A stretch of DNA of 64,000 nt, taken from positions 186,001 to 250,000 of the forward strand of contig JAFZSP010000033.1 of NCBI GenBank assembly GCA_017619335.1. Reading direction: 5' to 3'. Shown piece after piece: positions 15,701 through 20,437 of the stretch. This stretch comes from Bacteroidaceae bacterium (GTDB lineage Bacteria; Bacteroidota; Bacteroidia; Bacteroidales; Bacteroidaceae). Under the pieces are notes generated by a model. It was not told where the DNA came from and did no database searches. It saw only the letters and a list, made by a program, of their open reading frames with translations. The first letter of the stretch is position 1; each line of letters opens with the position of its first letter. A program made the position numbers and the translations under genes.

Positions 15701-16764
15701 AGTCCTGCAGGCAGGCCGTCGGGGATGGTCAGGTTCGGACAGTTCTGGAAGGCACCCCATCCAATCCTTTTCAGCGTGGAGGGGAAGGTAACGGTGGTAA
15801 GACCATCCAAATATTGGAAGTTACTGTCGCCAGTATCGGTAAGTCCTTCTGCCAGCGTCAGCGAGCTGAGGTTGGTACAGTACAAGAAGGCACCTGAGGC
15901 CAAATTGCAATCTCCGATTGTAAGCGACTGGATGTCTGTGCAGAATGTAAACGCCTGATTTCCTATCTCCTCTGTCGATGAGAGGTCGATGGCGGCAGGC
16001 AGGTTCTTACACTCGTAGAATGCCTCCCAACCAATGTTCTTGATTTGGCTGAAAGGGAAGGCGTAGCCTGCGGGCAGGGTGGCCTGCCTAAAGGCATAGG
16101 AGCCAATCTCCGTGACGTTCGCGCCGATGGTGAGCTGCTCTAACGTTACCCCTTCAAAGCAGTGCGCGGGTATGCTGGTAGCGTGAGGGCCGAAGGTGGC
16201 CTTGGTGGCTTTTTTGAAAATGGTGTAGTTACTACCGTAGTATAAAGGACGATCAACGATGATCTCTGTCAGGTTGGTGCAATAGTCAAAACAATAATCG
16301 CCTAATCGCATTGCTCCTTGGCCATACGACCAATAAAATTCATCGGTTATCCCGTCAATACCATCGTAGGCAAAGGTGATGCTCGTCAGGCTCGTACATT
16401 CACCCATACTGGAGAGATAACTCACGGTGCCAGGGATGGTAAGGCTGGTCAGCGATGTTCCCGTGAAACTGCTGAAGATGTATTGCAGACCCACCGGAAG
16501 CGTCAGCGAGGTGATGGTGGAATTCTCGAAGGCACCACTGCTAATCTGGGTTACGGCATAGTCGTTGCCTTCGTAGTTAATAGTCGCTGGGATAGTCACG
16601 GCACCAGTATAGACACCCGACTCTGGTGCCACCACGTATGCCGGTTGAGGCGACATGTAAGTGACGATTTCGTACCTAATGCCATCAACGACGGCATAAT
16701 CTGTTGCCCACGCCGCCATGGTGGCCGTGAGCATCATCACGAATGATAATAGAAGTTTTTTCAT
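12712..16764 (-). CDS. BspA-like leucine-rich repeat surface protein with InlB B-repeats and C-terminal sorting-like tail
   Basis: 1350 residues. Signal peptide (SFVMMLTATMAAWA). Residues about 45-570 hold LRR_5/BspA repeats of the type AFxxCxxLTSLTIPxxVxxIG. Residues about 590-690 are a linker. Six InlB B-type repeats (PF09479-like) follow at about 690-1155, in two versions: YNLAGGALxxGxTNPxxF...GWTG...TATW, and VAFNAxNGTGEMNNQLFTYD...GWN...YAQW. The order is A-B-B-B-A-A. The end reads GVYDMTGRKV and then GIYIVNGKKVTIK, similar to type IX secretion sorting tails in Prevotella. BspA proteins act in adhesion to host matrix or other bacteria. Specificity here is unknown. A small 54-residue gene follows immediately. 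Confidence 0.88.
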   Translation of the reverse strand: MKKLLLSFVMMLTATMAAWATDYAVVDGIRYEIVTYMSPQPAYVVAPESGVYTGAVTIPATINYEGNDYAVTQISSGAFENSTITSLTLPVGLQYIFSSFTGTSLTSLTIPGTVSYLSSMGECTSLTSITFAYDGIDGITDEFYWSYGQGAMRLGDYCFDYCTNLTEIIVDRPLYYGSNYTIFKKATKATFGPHATSIPAHCFEGVTLEQLTIGANVTEIGSYAFRQATLPAGYAFPFSQIKNIGWEAFYECKNLPAAIDLSSTEEIGNQAFTFCTDIQSLTIGDCNLASGAFLYCTNLSSLTLAEGLTDTGDSNFQYLDGLTTVTFPSTLKRIGWGAFQNCPNLTIPDGLPAGLEEISGQAFYQCAKVNVTLPSSLKIIDQYAFSNTGMESVTIPTSLTDLGDQAFSYCEKLKTVSIPYAETPINLSYTFWNCTNVESITIDRSFTIPESTTAFSGSVDKTEVVIGPHVTTLPPYAFYYASFKSVTLSVNLASIGKFAFLGTTVPSLTLPNACTEIAYRAFDGSYIDNLYVPYLTPIALPTEDIEQLFYYSGTKLWVPGGTMALYQAADGWKLFENMDYWSFVVNADVAGKGTLAVKNGEAVTDNGTNTEKTVKGEKLVAEGAGEAVSGLFVREKDLTLTSTPARGYELTGLKVNAATQEATNGNASSTYAIENLLADQTINATFTPIIYKLTYNLAGGALPAGQTNPATFTVESETFTLVNPERTGYEFMGWTGADLSEPTMEVTIEKGSIDDREYTATWKPIPYKVRFNSLATAAEPYDQDFVYDTEQALTANAFTRTGYAFVEWTANADGTGTKYADKAVVKNLTTVKNDVVNLYAQWAPITYYVAFNANNGTGEMNNQLFTYDVEQALTANAFTRTGYLFDGWNSKADGSGTPYADKAAVKNLSATQDDVVTIYAQWKPITYYVAFNAKGGTGEMSNQQFTYDVEQALTENAFARKGYNFYGWNTQEDLNGITYADGADVKNLSTVHNSVVNVYAVWNPITYNITYDLAGGALADGVTNPVTYTIESDAITLVNPTRKGYEFVGWTGTELTEATKNVTIAKGSTENRTYTASWTPITYTITYDLAGGVLAEGVTNPTAFTIESETFTLVNPTREYYDFAGWTGTGLGAATQNVTITQGSTENRTYTATWEIKKTAITLAHEVATFSFPYALDFTGTGLKAYVASSFENGLVTMAEVEVVPANTGVMIVGDVDTEYMVPYTASATAPEANLLKPVSEAMVIPTTEGEYTNFLYSEKNDQKGFYKSSGTGYVTSGKAYLQLPTAALTAGIKIIGIAFDEAAGLQHLEAGIKAAGVYDMTGRKVGDTFETKNLPQGIYIVNGKKVTIK
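13305..14700 (-). repeat. Six tandem InlB-type B-repeats (about 230 bases each) inside the BspA-like gene
   Basis: Units lie at roughly 14480-14700 (A), 14250-14475 (B), 14010-14245 (B), 13765-14005 (B), 13530-13760 (A) and 13305-13525 (A). Units of the same version are close at the DNA level, for example CCTGCGAGGTCGTA recurs in the last two A units. They are likely to gain or lose copies by recombination. Confidence 0.75.
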
Positions 16765-16862
16765 AAGCTGAATGATTTGGAGTGAATAATTGATATAATA
16801 GGTGATAAAAGTCTCGTTTGGAACATCGTAAAAAGAAAACGTGGACTACTTACTTCGACTAC

Positions 16863-16979
16863 GTATTCTGAGGTATCGCCAAACACCTATGCTGCTTCAA
16901 CGGGTAAAAGCCCACGCCATCGGCGTGAGCATCCGAGCTTTTAACCTTGCAGCATTCTTAATTGGCGATTTCAGAATAC
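16863..16979. repeat. 117-base imperfect palindrome
   Basis: Arms pair from the outside in: GTATTCTG/CAGAATAC, ATCGCCAA/TTGGCGAT, TGCTGC/GCAGCA, TAAAAGC/GCTTTTA and CACGCC/GGCGTG around an ATC loop. Small bulges separate the stems. It lies between the start of the BspA-like gene and the 86-base repeat at 16983. It could be a small non-autonomous mobile element or a structured RNA. No target-site duplication is obvious. Confidence 0.75.
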
Positions 16980-16982
16980 AAG

Positions 16983-17068
16983 AATCTAAGCGGACGCTTC
17001 TTCCTATATGTCAATTATTTATCTTAGCCCATAGGCGGAAAAGGTTAATGGTTAATAGTGAATGATTA
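16983..17068. repeat. 86-base direct repeat, copy A
   Basis: Begins AATCTAAGCGGACGCTTC and ends GAATGATTA. Copy B at 18273-18359 differs at about seven positions. Copy A lies just downstream of the first nucleotidyltransferase gene (minus strand). Confidence 0.85.
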
Positions 17069-17098
17069 ATGGTGAATGGTTATGATTCTGGAAAACGT

Positions 17099-17392
17099 TC
17101 AATAGACTCGAATTCCATACTTCTGTATTTGTTGTTTAAAGACAGGATTCATGCTTTCTCTCAAGCGTACCACATCAACGTTGCAGCCAAGCAATTCTTC
17201 TAAATATGCCTTAATACCAGCCTGTTTGAACAGGTTGGGTATCATATCTACGCACACATCAACATCGCTTCCCTCATGCTGCAGTCCTTTGGCAAGAGAG
17301 CCGAAGAGCATCATGGAGTGTACGCCATAGTGCTCGCCAAGATACTGGCGGGTAGTACGTAATTTCTCTATTGTTTGAGTCTTATCTAACAT
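17099..17392 (-). CDS. MNT-type nucleotidyltransferase (HepT/MntA-like antitoxin, partner missing)
   Basis: 97 residues. The nucleotidyltransferase signature is LFGSLAKGLQHEGSDVDVCV, matching GSxxxGxxxxxSDxDxxV with the two metal-binding aspartates. The C-terminal LLGCNVDVVRL supplies the third carboxylate strand. Minimal nucleotidyltransferases of this kind normally pair with a HEPN toxin of the HepT/DUF86 group, which they inactivate by AMP addition. The gene that should follow downstream (below 17099) is absent. Its place is taken by the 86-base repeat and the palindrome. A promoter is present upstream (17433-17403). Without a partner it may be a relic or act on a toxin elsewhere. Confidence 0.8.
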   Translation of the reverse strand: MLDKTQTIEKLRTTRQYLGEHYGVHSMMLFGSLAKGLQHEGSDVDVCVDMIPNLFKQAGIKAYLEELLGCNVDVVRLRESMNPVFKQQIQKYGIRVY

Positions 17393-17402
17393 ATTTACGC
17401 TG

Positions 17403-17433
17403 CAAAAGTAAGGATTCTGCTGGAACTGACAAA
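17403..17433 (-). promoter_or_regulatory. Promoter of the first nucleotidyltransferase gene
   Basis: On the minus strand TTTG (17433-17430), 19 bases, TACTTTTG (17410-17403), 11 bases before ATG 17392. The surrounding sequence resembles the promoter of the second nucleotidyltransferase at 18842-18872. Confidence 0.65.
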
Positions 17434-17543
17434 GAAAAAGAGAGAAAAAGTGAGGTTAAAGGGTCAAAAAAGAGAAAAAGATGGAGAAGAAAGCTGAAAA
17501 TGAAGGGAAAGACGCCCCTCGTCATCACTTTTTCTTGAAAAAG

Positions 17544-17575
17544 TTTGGTCTTTAAGAAAAATACGCCTAATTTTG
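17544..17575 (+). promoter_or_regulatory. Promoter of the small gene/DUF6169 pair
   Basis: TTTG (17544-17547), exactly 20 bases, TAATTTTG (17568-17575), 23 bases before ATG 17598. A near-consensus Bacteroidetes promoter. Confidence 0.7.
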
Positions 17576-17597
17576 CACAAACAAAAAATGATTCACT

Positions 17598-17732
17598 ATG
17601 TTTGAAACTGTAAAATATCAAAGCCGCGAAGAACGAATAATCGCAATGAAACAGATGATCGAGCGTTCCAAATTGCGCCATGAACAAAGTATGCGCCAGT
17701 TGAAAGCTATGTATCATTGTGCAAACGCTTAG
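17598..17732 (+). CDS. Small 44-residue basic helical protein upstream of DUF6169
   Basis: A complete frame from ATG 17598 to TAG 17732, starting MFETVKYQSREERIIAMKQM and ending QLKAMYHCANA. It is rich in Arg, Lys, Glu, Gln and Met and should be one long helix. It has its own near-perfect promoter 23 bases upstream and ends 9 bases before the DUF6169 gene, so the two are almost certainly co-transcribed. Size and linkage resemble a toxin-antitoxin or regulator/partner pair, but no family is recognised and no function can be given. Confidence 0.65.
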   Translation: MFETVKYQSREERIIAMKQMIERSKLRHEQSMRQLKAMYHCANA

Positions 17733-17741
17733 TGTTCTATT

Positions 17742-18260
17742 ATGAATGTATTAGACACTTCGTTCATCAATCTTTCTGCACCTTACATGGTCTGGAAAGA
17801 AGATGAGCGACGTTATTGTTTTGAGACAGACCAAGGTGGCTTGTTCCAAATTACTTTTGACTTGGAACAATCTATCTGGTTGGATGGAGCTTATGAATTA
17901 GGGATACAAAACATCAAACATGTTGCCTCGCCACGAGACTTAAAGTTAAAAAAAACGATTATTGCTGTTGTTGAAGAGTTTTTCCGCCAAAATCCGGGTA
18001 TTCTTCTATATATCTGTGAGACAGGCGATGGACGGCAGGCACAAAGAAGCAGACTCTTCCTAAGTTGGTTCAAAGAGTATCAAGACTTATATGTAATAAA
18101 ATCAGTTAGAATTCAGTCTGAAGGTATTGATAACTATGCATCAATAATTGTTCAACAGAACAATCCTGCATTACAACAAATCATTGCAGATTTTGAATCA
18201 ATGGTTCATGATCTTACTTTCCAGAAGCCAAAAGAGGAATGGGAATGGATTGAGGGGTAA
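17742..18260 (+). CDS. DUF6169-like protein
   Basis: 172 residues, cytoplasmic (no signal peptide or membrane segment). The central motif LLYICETGDGRQAQRSRLFL followed by SWFKEY matches what I recall of the Bacteroidetes family DUF6169 (YICDxxDGRQxxRxxxFxxWF). The N-terminal half is beta-rich (YCFETDQGGLFQITFD) and the C-terminal part ends EEWEWIEG. Family function is unknown. It lies 9 bases after a 44-residue small gene under the promoter at 17544-17575, between two oppositely oriented nucleotidyltransferase genes. Base composition is more A/T-rich than that of the flanking operons, as is common for accessory genes. Confidence 0.65.
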   Translation: MNVLDTSFINLSAPYMVWKEDERRYCFETDQGGLFQITFDLEQSIWLDGAYELGIQNIKHVASPRDLKLKKTIIAVVEEFFRQNPGILLYICETGDGRQAQRSRLFLSWFKEYQDLYVIKSVRIQSEGIDNYASIIVQQNNPALQQIIADFESMVHDLTFQKPKEEWEWIEG

Positions 18261-18272
18261 ATGGTTTCCAGC

Positions 18273-18359
18273 AATCTAAGCGGACGCTTCTTCCTATATG
18301 TCAATTATCTATCTTAGCCAATAGGCAGAAACTGGTTAATGGTTAATAGTTAATGATTA
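18273..18359. repeat. 86-base direct repeat, copy B
   Basis: Begins AATCTAAGCGGACGCTTC and ends TTAATGATTA, 1290 bases from copy A. It lies just downstream of the HEPN stub (minus strand), within about 10 bases of the point where HEPN coding stops. Confidence 0.85.
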
Positions 18360-18366
18360 TCGGTTA

Positions 18367-18492
18367 TTATTGGATGGCAGAGCCGCTCCATCTATTTGAT
18401 TGTGCGAGAAGTTCCAAATCATCAAAAGCTTCGTGGGCTTTGATGAGTTCTCGTTGGACGATTATCTGTCTTTCATTTTCGTTCAGACTCAT
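18367..18492 (-). pseudogene. HEPN-domain toxin, 41-residue N-terminal stub
   Basis: A frame from ATG 18492 to TAA 18367. It starts MSLNENERQIIVQRELIKAH and continues EAFDDLELLAQSNRWSGSA, then stops after two unrelated residues. HEPN partners of minimal nucleotidyltransferases have the same start (MSLxxEERQxIVxxExxKAxxTFxE) and continue WxxxANRLYYA for a total of about 130 residues. Here the protein ends exactly where the conserved NRLYYA helix should begin, so the toxin core with its RNase motif is gone. The ATG overlaps the nucleotidyltransferase stop (CTATGA), the normal coupling for such pairs. The break lies beside repeat copy B. Confidence 0.7.
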
Positions 18493-18803
18493 AGAAGGAC
18501 TTGTTTATCGTGTTCAACATTTTTATAGAAGGGGGAGAATTTGTAACTCTGCCATTCATCCTTGGAATAAACTTGTGGATTGATTTCCTCATCCAGTTCC
18601 CAGCCCAATTCTCGGAAAGGATAACCCACACTGTAGTCGTTAAATGAGAGGTGTGGCTTGTCAAGTAGTATGAGTAAATCCCAGTCGCTTCCAGAACGTG
18701 CATCGCCACGAGCACGTGAACCGAAAAGCAGTAATGAACTGTTCGGCGGCAGTGTGGCCTTGCCCACCTGGGTGATGCGATCTATAATTTTAGGCTGTTC
18801 CAT
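18489..18803 (-). CDS. Minimal nucleotidyltransferase (MNT), partner of a truncated HEPN
   Basis: 104 residues. The signature LLFGSRARGDARSGSDWDLL fits GSRxxGxxxxxSDxDL with both catalytic aspartates intact. The C-terminal half (FRELGWELDEEINPQVYS, then WQSYKFSPFYKNVE) is typical of nucleotidyltransferases paired with HEPN proteins. In complete systems the enzyme modifies the HEPN RNase and keeps it inactive. Here the downstream HEPN gene is reduced to 41 codons, so the pair cannot be a working toxin-antitoxin module. The enzyme itself looks intact. It is not a close paralogue of the 17099-17392 gene, although both share similar flanks. Confidence 0.8.
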   Translation of the reverse strand: MEQPKIIDRITQVGKATLPPNSSLLLFGSRARGDARSGSDWDLLILLDKPHLSFNDYSVGYPFRELGWELDEEINPQVYSKDEWQSYKFSPFYKNVEHDKQVLL

Positions 18804-18841
18804 AGAAAGGAATTAGACAAACATTTTTTAATAATCCGCCA

Positions 18842-18872
18842 CAAAAGTAGGAATTCTGCGGGAACTGACAAA
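18842..18872 (-). promoter_or_regulatory. Promoter of the second nucleotidyltransferase gene
   Basis: On the minus strand TTTG (18872-18869), 19 bases, TACTTTTG (18849-18842). The spacer GTCAGTTCCxGCAGAATxC is shared with the promoter at 17403-17433. Confidence 0.65.
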
Positions 18873-18981
18873 GAAAAATGCAGAAAAAGTGATGATTAGA
18901 AGCAAAAATGAACAGAGAAAAGTGGGAAAGGAGGGGAAAATGAAGTGAAAAAGGTCATGATGAAAAATTTATTTTGTTTGA

Positions 18982-19035
18982 AAAACACTACACTCTACAC
19001 TAAATGGTGCGGTTCAGTGTAGAGTGTAGTGTTTT
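18982..19035. terminator. Perfect 20-bp hairpin
   Basis: AAAACACTACACTCTACACT (18982-19001) and AGTGTAGAGTGTAGTGTTTT (19016-19035) pair over 20 bp around a 14-base loop. An A/T-rich tract follows. It could act as a bidirectional terminator, but no gene ends within 170 bases of it. Confidence 0.6.
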
Positions 19036-19057
19036 CTGAAAAAAAAAATTTTTCCGC

Positions 19058-19410
19058 GCTTAAGCTCGGGGCGAGATGAGGTTAAGCTCTGGGGCGATAA
19101 CCCTTAAGCCTTGGGCGGTACGCGCTTAAGCTCAGGTGAAGATGAGGCCAAGGGTTCGGCTTGTCCAACAACGGTTGAACAAGGAAAAGGGTACTGCGGC
19201 ATTTGCGCAGCGTCTGGCATTTCGAGGTCGAGCGAATAAAGGAAAGTGGCAAGTCGTATAAACGCAAGTGCCAAGTCGTATAAAGGGGTGGGCTCGAGAG
19301 ACCAAAGGAGTAAAATCGAGAGACCAGAGTCGGAGGTCGATTGGGCCAAGGTCGTGTGCTGAGTGAAATAAAGGTACTCGCGCGAGAAAATGAAGATGTA
19401 GGCGAGCGGT
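19058..19410. repeat. Degenerate tandem array with 22-base period
   Basis: Units begin at about 19058, 19081, 19103, 19125 and 19147 with CTTAAGC/GTTAAGC/GCCAAGG, and again at 19235, 19257, 19279, 19301, 19323, 19345 and 19367 with AATAAAGG/TATAAAGG/ACCAAAGG. Paired sub-repeats keep the period: CAAGTCGTATAAA at 19250 and 19272, CGAGAGACCA at 19295 and 19317. The centre (19169-19234) is poorly conserved. All three minus-strand frames stay open here, as expected for a repeat whose length is not a multiple of three. It fills most of the gap before rpmE. Confidence 0.65.
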
Positions 19411-19466
19411 TTTTGGGGGATATAACAGCAATTTTGGGGTGAAAGGGCAAGAAAAGTGAAAAAAAA

Positions 19467-19498
19467 TTTGGTCAGGTCGGAGAAAAGCAGTACTTTTG
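19467..19498 (+). promoter_or_regulatory. Promoter of rpmE
   Basis: TTTG (19467-19470), exactly 20 bases, TACTTTTG (19491-19498). Transcription should begin around 19505, giving a leader of about 85 bases before ATG 19591. Confidence 0.7.
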
Positions 19499-19519
19499 CG
19501 CCGCAAAAATTAAAAGAAC

Positions 19520-19570
19520 GCTGGTACACAAGCCCAGCACAGTACTCACCCGCCGGTACACAAGCCCGGC
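19520..19570 (+). promoter_or_regulatory. Twin-hairpin leader of rpmE (candidate autoregulatory RNA)
   Basis: Two hairpins with the same 9-base loop TACACAAGC: GCTGG-loop-CCAGC at 19520-19538 and GCCGG-loop-CCGGC at 19552-19570. The stems differ by a compensatory T-A to C-G change, which supports RNA pairing. They lie in the predicted 5' leader between promoter and start codon. L31 genes in other phyla have protein-binding leaders, so L31 binding is a reasonable guess. Confidence 0.55.
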
Positions 19571-19590
19571 AAAACTACTCTCAAACAACA

Positions 19591-19842
19591 ATGAAACAAG
19601 GAATTCATCCCGACAACTATCGCCCGGTCGTGTTCAAGGACATGAGTAATGGCGATATGTTCCTGAGCCGCTCCACCGCCAAGACCAATGACACCGTGGA
19701 GTTCGAAGGCGAGACCTATCCCGTCGTGAAGCTCGAAATCTCCTCCAGCTCACACCCCTTCTACACCGGTAAGAGCAAGCTCGTCGATACCGCTGGTCGT
19801 GTCGATAAGTTCATGAGCCGCTACGCTCGCAGCCGCAAGTAA
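19591..19842 (+). CDS. rpmE: Ribosomal protein L31, type B
   Basis: 83 residues from ATG 19591. The frame is open from 19456, but that region is promoter and leader. It starts [20 protein letters not shown] and continues [36 protein letters not shown] and a basic C-terminus. It lacks the CxxC zinc motif of type A L31, so it is the zinc-independent type B form, a component of the 50S subunit at the subunit interface. It is monocistronic, with its own promoter, a structured leader and a strong terminator at 19868. The leader hairpins may bind free L31 and repress translation (inference). Confidence 0.95.
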   Translation: MKQGIHPDNYRPVVFKDMSNGDMFLSRSTAKTNDTVEFEGETYPVVKLEISSSSHPFYTGKSKLVDTAGRVDKFMSRYARSRK

Positions 19843-19867
19843 GAGACGGTATAAAACAGCACACAAA

Positions 19868-19897
19868 GGCTGACATCCTCGGATGCCAGCCTTTTTT
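19868..19897 (+). terminator. Intrinsic terminator of rpmE
   Basis: GGCTG and CATCC pair with GGATG and CAGCC (19868-19891) and TTTTTT follows, 26 bases after the stop codon. Confidence 0.8.
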
Positions 19898-19939
19898 GTA
19901 TGCGGAGACATCCATGATAATGAACAATCAATATTAATA

Positions 19940-20159
19940 GATGCCATAGGCATCAGATAAGGGTAGCCAGCCATTTCAATGGCTGGTATGCAATGGCGAG
20001 GAAAACGCGTGCCTTTAGGTACGCGACAACAGATCCTTATCGAGTACCTACGGCACGCATTCCATTAACTGGCACATTACCAGCCATTAAAATGGCTGGC
20101 CGCTCGGCGCTCTGCGACGCTTCACACTTGAAGAACCCCTATCAAATGCCTACGGCATT
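19940..20159. repeat. Cluster of small perfect palindromes
   Basis: GATGCCATAGGCATC (19940-19954), CCAGCCATTTCAATGGCTGG (19967-19986), CGCGTGCCTTTAGGTACGCG (20006-20025, one mismatch), GTACCTACGGCAC (20044-20056), CCAGCCATTAAAATGGCTGG (20080-20099) and AATGCCTACGGCATT (20145-20159). The two CCAGCCATT elements share their stem and differ only in the loop. The rest of the 19898-20338 gap holds no credible gene. Confidence 0.75.
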
Positions 20160-20338
20160 ACTTCCGAAACTTGAGTAATAATAATAATATGAAGAAATTT
20201 TCAATACTTATCTACCTAATCTATATATTTTACTGAAAATAAATAAGCTATTAAGGTAGTGATACTATATAATAAGGTAGTCAATTCTTGCAAAAGAAAA
20301 GAAAAATGATTGCAAAATTAAAAATAATGGCGAAAATA

Positions 20339-20370
20339 TTTGGTCAATTCAGATAAATCATCTACCTTTG
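20339..20370 (+). promoter_or_regulatory. Promoter of the VirE-like gene
   Basis: TTTG (20339-20342), 20 bases, TACCTTTG (20363-20370). The leader contains a CGTTTTT-GCCCCC-AAAAACG hairpin at about 20395-20414 that may attenuate expression. Confidence 0.65.
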
Positions 20371-20437
20371 CAGCGTCAAAAAGGAGAACGGATGCGTTTT
20401 TGCCCCCAAAAACGGACACCAATACCCGTCATCGCGT

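Noticed and set aside
16841..17065. 74-codon plus-strand frame
   Set aside because: It lies across the 117-base palindrome and the 86-base repeat and has no homology-like features.
19082..19529. Three overlapping minus-strand frames of 122-141 codons in all three frames
   Set aside because: All three frames are open at once because of the degenerate 22-base repeat. The predicted peptides have no family resemblance.
19940..20159. Possible CRISPR or integration site
   Set aside because: The palindromes differ in sequence and spacing, there are no regular spacers or cas genes, and no integrase is present.
20189..20236. 15-residue frame starting MKKFSILIYLIYIFY
   Set aside because: It resembles a signal peptide but ends at once. 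There is no promoter close by, so it is probably chance in an A/T-rich stretch.
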